DNA from: Bacteroidota bacterium
Lineage (GTDB): Bacteria > Bacteroidota > Bacteroidia > Chitinophagales > Chitinophagaceae
Reading direction: 5' to 3'
Assembly (NCBI GenBank): GCA_018267545.1
Contig: JAFDYG010000444.1
Span: 34,378 to 98,377 of the forward strand
DNA length: 64,000 nucleotides
In this document: one piece after another, positions 58,807 through 64,000 of the stretch
Position numbering within the stretch: position 1 is the stretch's first letter
Layout of the letters: the number at the start of each line of letters is the position of its first letter
Translations under genes and position numbers: made by a program
Notes under the pieces: model-generated
What the model was told of the DNA's origin: nothing
Database searches by the model: none
The model's input: the letters and a program-made list of their open reading frames with translations, nothing else

Positions 58807-59115
58807 CTAGATAAACTTATAAAGTAACGCCACAATCGCATAAATCAACGTCGCCGCAAAAATCCCCTTAGCCGTCGAATCCTTATGCGAATTAATATAA
58901 TAAGTAAACATCGCAATGTTCAACACCAAACACGGCACCGATATCGCCGTAATCTGCGACCTATTCGCCCGCAAAAAATCGAATATAAAATCCCTAAACG
59001 TAAACGTCGGGTAAAACTTCACAAAGTAATACACCACCAGGCTCACCAGCGGCGCCACCAACCCCAAAACCAATCCAAGTCTCAGGTTATCTTTCTTAAG
59101 TATCACGATTTCCAC
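58807..59115 (-). CDS. Small membrane protein, 102 aa
   Basis: Three hydrophobic segments (LGLVLGLVAPLVSLVVYYFV, ITAISVPCLVLNIAMFTYYI, GIFAATLIYAIVALLYKFI) with a short charged N-terminus. No known family. It overlaps the 3' end of surE by 13 bases and is likely co-transcribed with it. Confidence 0.7.
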   Translation of the reverse strand: MEIVILKKDNLRLGLVLGLVAPLVSLVVYYFVKFYPTFTFRDFIFDFLRANRSQITAISVPCLVLNIAMFTYYINSHKDSTAKGIFAATLIYAIVALLYKFI

Positions 59116-60134
59116 GTTTTTTCGAGTTTGCTTTTAAGAACGTAATTCGTCATATCAAATTGTACCGGCACCACACTAACATAATTATGCTCTAATGCCC
59201 ACACATCCGTATCCCTTCCCCGGTCAAAATTTACAAATTTCCCCGTCAACCAATAATATTTTCTCGAATTCGGGTCGTTCCTCTCGACAAAATCCTCCTC
59301 GTACTTCGCATAGGCCTGCCTGCAAACCTTGATCCCCTTGATCAAACTATCCGGCACCGCCGGGAAATTAACGTTGAGTATCAAGTGCTTATTCTCCATC
59401 AGCCGACCTAGCACCTCCTCCACGATGATCTTCACATACTTCCGAGCCGCCGTAAAATCAGCCTCCACACTATAATCCAGCAACGAAAACCCTATCGAAG
59501 GAATACTCTCGATCGCCGCTTCCACCGCCGCCGACATCGTCCCCGAATAAATCACATTGATCGAATGATTCGCCCCATGGTTTATCCCGCTCAAACACAG
59601 ATCAGGCTTGCGCCGCAGCACTTTATCCACCGCCAGCTTTACACAATCCACCGGCGTACCCGAACACTGCCATGCCTCCACACCTTCGAACAAATGATGC
59701 ATCGGCGTCAACCGCAGAGGATTGCCGATCGTAATCGCATGCCCCATCCCCGACTGCGGCTTGTCCGGCGCCACAACGACCACCTTCCCAAGCCCCTTCA
59801 CAGCCTCCACCAGATTCCGTATCCCCGGAGCGCTAATCCCGTCGTCATTGGTCACCAGTATCGTCGGCACACGCTTCCGCCCGCCCTTTGACGCTGACTT
59901 CGGCCGGCTCGTTACAGCCTTCTTCACCCCATTCCCATTCGCCCCGCCGTCGGCGCCCATCCCATTGGTCCCCGTCTCCCGGATAATCCCCGTCGCCCCG
60001 GTCTTCCCCGTCCTCGCCGGCCGTTCCGCCGTATCCGTAGTCTTGATAATACCAGTCGCCCCGGTCTTACCCGGCTTGCGCGCGGCGGCCGTAGCCCCCA
60101 AATTCTTCGTTTTGCGGTCGTTAGACTTCTTCAT
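59103..60134 (-). CDS. surE: 5'/3'-nucleotidase SurE with long N-terminal extension
   Basis: The SurE core starts near residue 89: TILVTNDDGISAPGI (Asp-Asp metal site), VVVAPDKPQSGMGHAI, LSGINHGANHS and YSGTMSAAVEA. SurE removes phosphate from nucleoside monophosphates. It is preceded by about 85 residues of Lys/Thr/Gly-rich text with a repeated GKTGATGII, absent from normal SurE of about 250 residues. Translation may really begin later (no good internal ATG seen), or the extension is a disordered tail. 343 residues in all. Confidence 0.92.
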   Translation of the reverse strand: MKKSNDRKTKNLGATAAARKPGKTGATGIIKTTDTAERPARTGKTGATGIIRETGTNGMGADGGANGNGVKKAVTSRPKSASKGGRKRVPTILVTNDDGISAPGIRNLVEAVKGLGKVVVVAPDKPQSGMGHAITIGNPLRLTPMHHLFEGVEAWQCSGTPVDCVKLAVDKVLRRKPDLCLSGINHGANHSINVIYSGTMSAAVEAAIESIPSIGFSLLDYSVEADFTAARKYVKIIVEEVLGRLMENKHLILNVNFPAVPDSLIKGIKVCRQAYAKYEEDFVERNDPNSRKYYWLTGKFVNFDRGRDTDVWALEHNYVSVVPVQFDMTNYVLKSKLEKTWKS

Positions 60135-60357
60135 AGTGCTTGTAAAGATCGTTTAAATTTTCAAAAACCAGCCGCAGACCTCCCGCGGTTTAGCTATTTA
60201 GCCAGCATTCGCACTTTGATAGGGCAGCCGTTGCGTCGCACACTTGTACGCCAACAATTCAATTCAACTATTCCAGGGACTAACTTTCCTTACTACCCCT
60301 TAGGATCGCTGCCCCGTACCGGCGCCATAGGCGCCTAACCGGGCCAACGATTTGTAA

Positions 60358-60400
60358 TGAAAAAACTGGCCCGCCATGAGGGCAGGGGCCAGTTTTTTCA
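60358..60400. terminator. Large bidirectional hairpin upstream of atpG
   Basis: TGAAAAAACTGGCCC and its exact complement, 15-bp stem with a 13-base loop, A-run left and T-run right. It lies in the 302-base gap between surE start and atpG and probably ends a transcript coming from outside. The rest of the gap holds short GGCGCC palindromes and nothing else recognised. Confidence 0.8.
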
Positions 60401-60401
60401 T

Positions 60402-60409
60402 TACCTTTG
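60402..60409 (+). promoter_or_regulatory. -7 box of the atpG promoter
   Basis: TACCTTTG fits TAnnTTTG, 27 bases before the atpG start and next to the hairpin. No clear -33 TTTG is visible. Confidence 0.65.
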
Positions 60410-60436
60410 CGTCCATTTTAAACCCGACTTACGTCT

Positions 60437-61318
60437 ATGGCAGGACAACTCAAAGAGGTACGCAACCGGATCAAATCCATCCAGAACTCCCAACAGATCA
60501 CCAAAGCCATGAAAATGGTCTCCGCGGCCAAACTCCGCCGGGCTCAGGATGCCATCATCCAAATGCGTCCCTATGCCCAGAAACTCCAGGAGCTGCTCTC
60601 CAACATCGTCAGCAACTCCGAAGGAGAGATCGGTATGGACCTCGCCGCCGAAAGACCCGTCGAAAAAGTCCTCCTCATCGTCATCACCAGCGACCGAGGT
60701 CTGGCCGGAGCCTACAACGCCAACCTGATCAAGCTCGCCAAAACCACCATCCAGAACAAATACGCCGCTCAGCAATCCAAGAGCAACGTAACCATCTGGT
60801 CCATCGGCAAGAAAGGCTTCGAACACTTCCAAAAGAACAACTTCAAGGTCACCGATACCTATAAAGATATCTTCCTCAACCTGACTTTCGAAAACGTCCA
60901 GGCCGCAGCCCAGGCCGCCGTCAAGGCTTTCGAAAACAAGGAATTCGACGCCGTCGAGATCGTCTACAGCCAATTCAAGAACGCAGCTACTCAAAGTTTC
61001 GTACTCGAACGCTTCCTTCCCATCCCCAAGGTGGAAAAGAAAGAAGGCGCCTCCAACGTCGACTTTATCTTCGAACCCAGCAAGGAAGAGCTCGTCGCCG
61101 AGCTCATGCCCAAGATCCTCAACACCCAGCTGTATAAAGCGGTTCTCGACGCCAACGCCTCCGAGCACGGCGCCCGTATGACCGCCATGGACAAGGCAAG
61201 CGACAACGCGAACGAGCTTCTCAAGAATCTCCGCCTGTCCTACAACCGTGCACGCCAGGCCGCCATCACCACCGAGCTCACCGAGATCGTCAGTGGCGCC
61301 GCCGCTCTGCAAGGGTAA
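60437..61318 (+). CDS. atpG: ATP synthase F1 gamma subunit
   Basis: The 293-residue protein has the conserved N-terminal helix MAGQLKEVRNRIKSIQNSQQ with MKMVSAAKLRRAQ and the C-terminal helix ARMTAMDKASDNANELLKNL, which form the rotating coiled coil of F1. It couples proton flow to ATP synthesis. Other atp genes are not in the window, so the locus is split. The promoter is just upstream, followed by scpB and lysA. Confidence 0.97.
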   Translation: MAGQLKEVRNRIKSIQNSQQITKAMKMVSAAKLRRAQDAIIQMRPYAQKLQELLSNIVSNSEGEIGMDLAAERPVEKVLLIVITSDRGLAGAYNANLIKLAKTTIQNKYAAQQSKSNVTIWSIGKKGFEHFQKNNFKVTDTYKDIFLNLTFENVQAAAQAAVKAFENKEFDAVEIVYSQFKNAATQSFVLERFLPIPKVEKKEGASNVDFIFEPSKEELVAELMPKILNTQLYKAVLDANASEHGARMTAMDKASDNANELLKNLRLSYNRARQAAITTELTEIVSGAAALQG

Positions 61319-61378
61319 TTCGCACGGACCGGCTGACATGACGACCAAACCCGCATGCCCGCCGCCAAAACTTTACAT

Positions 61379-62269
61379 ATGGAAATCGGAAACATCATCC
61401 CCCACATCGAAGCGCTGATCTTCGCCAGCGACAAGCCCCTCACCTCTATGGAGATTACGGAGCTGATCAACAACGCATTCGGTTTTATGGAGGAAAAGCT
61501 TACGCTCGAACAAATCCAGACTTCCATCGACGGCATCCGCGAAAAATACGCCTCCGAATTCTACCCCTTCGAAGTCCGCGAAAGCGGGGGAGGCTGGCAA
61601 TTCCTGACCAAAAAAGACTTTCATAAAACCGTAGCCCAGCTCAACGGAGAGAAATTCCTCAAACGCCTCTCCTCCGCCGCGCTCGAAACCCTGGCCATCA
61701 TCGCCTACAAACAGCCCATCACAAAAGGCGAAATCGAAGCCATCCGCGGCGTCAGCAGCGACTACTCCATCCAGAAGCTCCTCGAAAAAGAGCTCATCGT
61801 CATCTCCGGCCGCAACGAAGACATGCCCGGCAAGCCCCTCGTATACGCCACCTCCAAGAACTTCATGGACTACTTCGGGATCAACTCCCCCGCAGACCTG
61901 CCCAAGCTCAAAGAGGTCTTCGCCGATACCATCATCGAACCCACCGTCGTCCAAACAGACGAAGATGGCTTCCCCCTCGTCGTCTCCGAACAGGGCGAGC
62001 TCGTCGAAAGCGAAGGCGACACCGAGACCCCCATCGCAACCCCAGACCCCTCACTCGAAGAATCCGACGAAATAGCAGACACCGACGCCCAGGCCGTCGA
62101 GTCCGCCCTCGAAGAAACCAGCTCTCCCGAATCGCCCGACGAAGAAGTAGAAACCTCTTCCGAAAGCGACGAAGAAGCCGACGAGCCCGACACCTCCGCC
62201 GAGGAACAAGACACCCCCGGCGAACAACCCCCTCACGGCCCGGCGCCCGACACAACAGACGAACACTAA
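61379..62269 (+). CDS. scpB: SMC-ScpA-ScpB complex subunit ScpB with acidic tail
   Basis: Start chosen at 61379 (MEIGNIIPHIEALIFASDKP), the usual ScpB beginning; an ATG at 61355 adds eight residues. Two winged-helix domains follow, with LSSAALETLAIIAYKQPITK and EIEAIRGVSSDYSIQKLLEK, the family signature. ScpB binds ScpA and SMC for chromosome condensation. The last 95 residues are a Glu/Asp/Ser/Pro-rich disordered tail, longer than usual. Confidence 0.94.
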   Translation: MEIGNIIPHIEALIFASDKPLTSMEITELINNAFGFMEEKLTLEQIQTSIDGIREKYASEFYPFEVRESGGGWQFLTKKDFHKTVAQLNGEKFLKRLSSAALETLAIIAYKQPITKGEIEAIRGVSSDYSIQKLLEKELIVISGRNEDMPGKPLVYATSKNFMDYFGINSPADLPKLKEVFADTIIEPTVVQTDEDGFPLVVSEQGELVESEGDTETPIATPDPSLEESDEIADTDAQAVESALEETSSPESPDEEVETSSESDEEADEPDTSAEEQDTPGEQPPHGPAPDTTDEH

Positions 62270-62285
62270 ACCCGGCAACACGACC

Positions 62286-63497
62286 ATGTCAGACCAATTA
62301 TCCCAACAATATCTCATCAGCCTCGGCAACCAATTCGGAACCCCCCTCTACGTCTACCACGCGGAAAAAATAAAACAGCAATACGCCAAGCTGACCACCG
62401 CGTTCAAAAACAGCGACACAAAATTCTTCTACGCCTGCAAGGCGCTCACCAACATAAACGTTCTTAAATATATCTGCAGCCTCGGCGCAAACGTCGACTG
62501 CAGCTCCATCAACGAAGCCAAGCTGGCCCTCCACGCCGGCTTCCCCTCCGACCGAATCCTATACACCTCCAACGGCATCGCCTTCGACGAAATCGCAGAA
62601 GCCGTATCCCTCGGCATCATCATCAACATCGACAGCCTGTCCAACCTGGAAAAATTCGGCCAGACCTACGGCCGTTCCTACCCGGTCGGCATCCGCCTTC
62701 GCCCCAACATCATGGCCGGCGGCAACCTCAAAATATCGACAGGCCACGACCGCTCCAAATTCGGTATCCCCGTCGACCAAATAGAAAAAGTACTTGACCT
62801 CGTCAAAAAATACGACCTCAACATCGCCGACCTGCATATCCATACCGGCAGCGAAATAAAAGACGTCGACGTCTTTGTAAAAGGCATCGAAATCCTATTC
62901 GACCTCATCCCCAAATTCGCCGACCTCAAATTCATCGACCTCGGTGGCGGCTTCAAAGTCCCCTATAAAGAAGGCGACTCCGAAACAAACATCGACGAGC
63001 TCGCCAGTAAAGTAAAAGAAGCCTTCGCCAACCACCCCAATCCCGGCGGCCGCCCCCTCCAGGTCTGGTTCGAACCCGGTAAATTCCTCGTCAGCGAATG
63101 CGGCTACTTCATCACCAAGGTCAACGTCATCAAACAAACCGACGCCGCCACCTTCGTCAGCGTAGACAGCGGCTTCAACCACCTCATCCGCCCCATGTTC
63201 TACGACGCCTACCACCGCATCGAGAACATCAGCAATCCTAACGGCCAGCCCAAACGCTACTCCGTCGTCGGCAACATCTGCGAAACCGACACCTTCGCCT
63301 GGGACCGCACCATCAACGAAGTCCGCGAAGGCGACTACCTCGTCTTCTACAACGCCGGCGCCTACGGCTTCGAAATGTCCTCCAACTTCAACTCCCGCTA
63401 CAAACCCGCCGAAGTTTTAGTCAAGGACAACCAGGCCCACCTGGTCCGCCGCCGCGACGTCTTCGAAGACCTCCTGCGCAACCAGATCGAGCTCTAA
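62286..63497 (+). CDS. lysA: Diaminopimelate decarboxylase
   Basis: The 403-residue PLP enzyme has the Lys in FFYACKALTNI, DLHIHTGSEI, the phosphate-binding FIDLGGGFKVPY, GKFLVSECGYF and CETDTFAWDR with the catalytic Cys. It makes L-lysine from meso-diaminopimelate. The gene is 16 bases after scpB, in the same transcript. Confidence 0.95.
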   Translation: MSDQLSQQYLISLGNQFGTPLYVYHAEKIKQQYAKLTTAFKNSDTKFFYACKALTNINVLKYICSLGANVDCSSINEAKLALHAGFPSDRILYTSNGIAFDEIAEAVSLGIIINIDSLSNLEKFGQTYGRSYPVGIRLRPNIMAGGNLKISTGHDRSKFGIPVDQIEKVLDLVKKYDLNIADLHIHTGSEIKDVDVFVKGIEILFDLIPKFADLKFIDLGGGFKVPYKEGDSETNIDELASKVKEAFANHPNPGGRPLQVWFEPGKFLVSECGYFITKVNVIKQTDAATFVSVDSGFNHLIRPMFYDAYHRIENISNPNGQPKRYSVVGNICETDTFAWDRTINEVREGDYLVFYNAGAYGFEMSSNFNSRYKPAEVLVKDNQAHLVRRRDVFEDLLRNQIEL

Positions 63498-63568
63498 CCA
63501 GCCGCCCCCAGCTGCGCCGCCCCGCGCCCCCCCTTGCAAATCGGAAAGAACCGTCGTATCTTCTCAGC

Positions 63569-64000
63569 ATGAAAACCCAAGGCCTCCTTGTATTCACGCT
63601 GACCATCAGCCTGTATTCCTGTCATATCTCTTCCCAAAAAAAGCAGATCACAGCCGTCACCGTTCCGGTTGAACACACCGACCCTACACCCGACCAAAAA
63701 ATCAGAAGACAACAATCCGAATCCATTTGCCGCCAGCACAACATTCCCATCTATTCAAACCCGAACGCCATGTTCGTCGACGCAGAAGCCCAGACCTCCA
63801 TCCGGCCCCAGGACTCCGTCATCGATCGTGCGCTCGCGTTAGTTTATACAGCCCTTAAAGCCCAGGACTACCCGGCCAAAAGACTCGACTCCCTCGCCAA
63901 AGCCTGGGCAATCACCGATAAGCTTTCCCCAAACGAAAAAGAGCTCGTCCGTGCCTCCAAACCTACCGACCGGCAGAAGACCGACGCAATCTGGAAATAC
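63569..64000 (+). CDS. DUF4272 lipoprotein, 3' end outside window
   Basis: The frame starts MKTQGLLVFTLTISLYSCHI (lipobox LYSC) and continues to the window end (144 codons). The mature part has the DUF4272 text RALALVYTALKAQDYPAKRL, KLSPNEKELVRASKPTDRQK and DAIWKY. Function of the family is unknown. It follows lysA by 71 bases. Confidence 0.82.
   Translation, partial: MKTQGLLVFTLTISLYSCHISSQKKQITAVTVPVEHTDPTPDQKIRRQQSESICRQHNIPIYSNPNAMFVDAEAQTSIRPQDSVIDRALALVYTALKAQDYPAKRLDSLAKAWAITDKLSPNEKELVRASKPTDRQKTDAIWKY

Noticed and set aside
1-64000. Insertion sequences, prophage or integrase genes
   Set aside because: No transposase, integrase or phage structural protein was recognised anywhere in the window.

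Overview
The window looks like the chromosome of a member of the Bacteroidota, probably a Chitinophagaceae-type soil bacterium. The signs are promoters with TAnnTTTG -7 boxes, starts without clear Shine-Dalgarno sites, an UpxY-type NusG paralogue, an outer-membrane beta-barrel protein with a carboxypeptidase-like plug extension, LytS/LytTR regulation, lipoproteins with short lipoboxes, and a DUF4272 protein. No family was confirmed by a database search; all names come from motifs and remembered family features. The species is not determined.

Layout. 1-4.9 kb (+): an amidase cut by the window edge and a Tricorn-like/S41 protease, ended by a strong bidirectional terminator. 5.0-30.4 kb (-): about 25 genes in one direction, with overlaps or very short gaps, ending at that same terminator. 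This is a biosynthetic operon of the RiPP type (ribosomally made, post-translationally modified peptides). In transcription order it holds a Thr-rich candidate precursor, an UpxY antiterminator, two small proteins, an ABC exporter, a UPF0489 peptide-arginase-like enzyme, two almost identical 58-residue precursors flanking an S41-like protein with altered active site, a radical SAM/SPASM enzyme, a subtilase fused to a P-loop domain, a JmjC-like and a 2OG-Fe(II) oxygenase, an acyl carrier protein, an outer-membrane beta-barrel, a SPASM-only protein, a lipoprotein, a third type of precursor with its own radical SAM enzyme, a C39-peptidase ABC transporter with HlyD partner, a duplicated GT9-like protein with DUF4254, a stand-alone condensation domain and a processive GT2 glycosyltransferase. 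30.4-37.2 kb: a LytS histidine kinase and LytTR response regulator (+) interleaved with a tandem GT25-like protein, a 37-residue candidate precursor and a full-length LanB-type lanthipeptide dehydratase (-). An ungapped repeat of about 87 bp lies between each regulator gene and a divergent peptide gene. It ties the two peptide transcripts, including the long operon, to one regulatory circuit.

37.4-50 kb: small metabolic genes (EamA transporter, amidohydrolase, YdjC-like deacetylase) and a sigma-54 regulon made of three alpha/beta hydrolases and two GAF-AAA-HTH activators. One activator is fused in frame to a secreted aspartyl-protease-like protein. AzoR/HxlR follow. 50.3-58.5 kb: an accessory zone with a chimeric pair of gene fragments, an AbiEi/AbiEii toxin-antitoxin pair with twin operators, a thioredoxin-like lipid- or periplasm-facing protein, an FtsX-type permease, a MntA/HepT pair, and tRNA-Gln. 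58.8-64 kb: housekeeping genes surE, atpG, scpB, lysA, and a DUF4272 lipoprotein cut by the window end.

How it fits together. I infer that LytS/LytR switches on short peptides, UpxY keeps polymerase on the 25-kb transcript, and the modifying enzymes act on several different precursors. Export would use the C39 transporter (cutting after Gly-Gly) and a second ABC exporter. The mix of arginase, radical SAM, oxygenases, LanB, ACP plus condensation domain and glycosyltransferases in one circuit is the main candidate for a new system.
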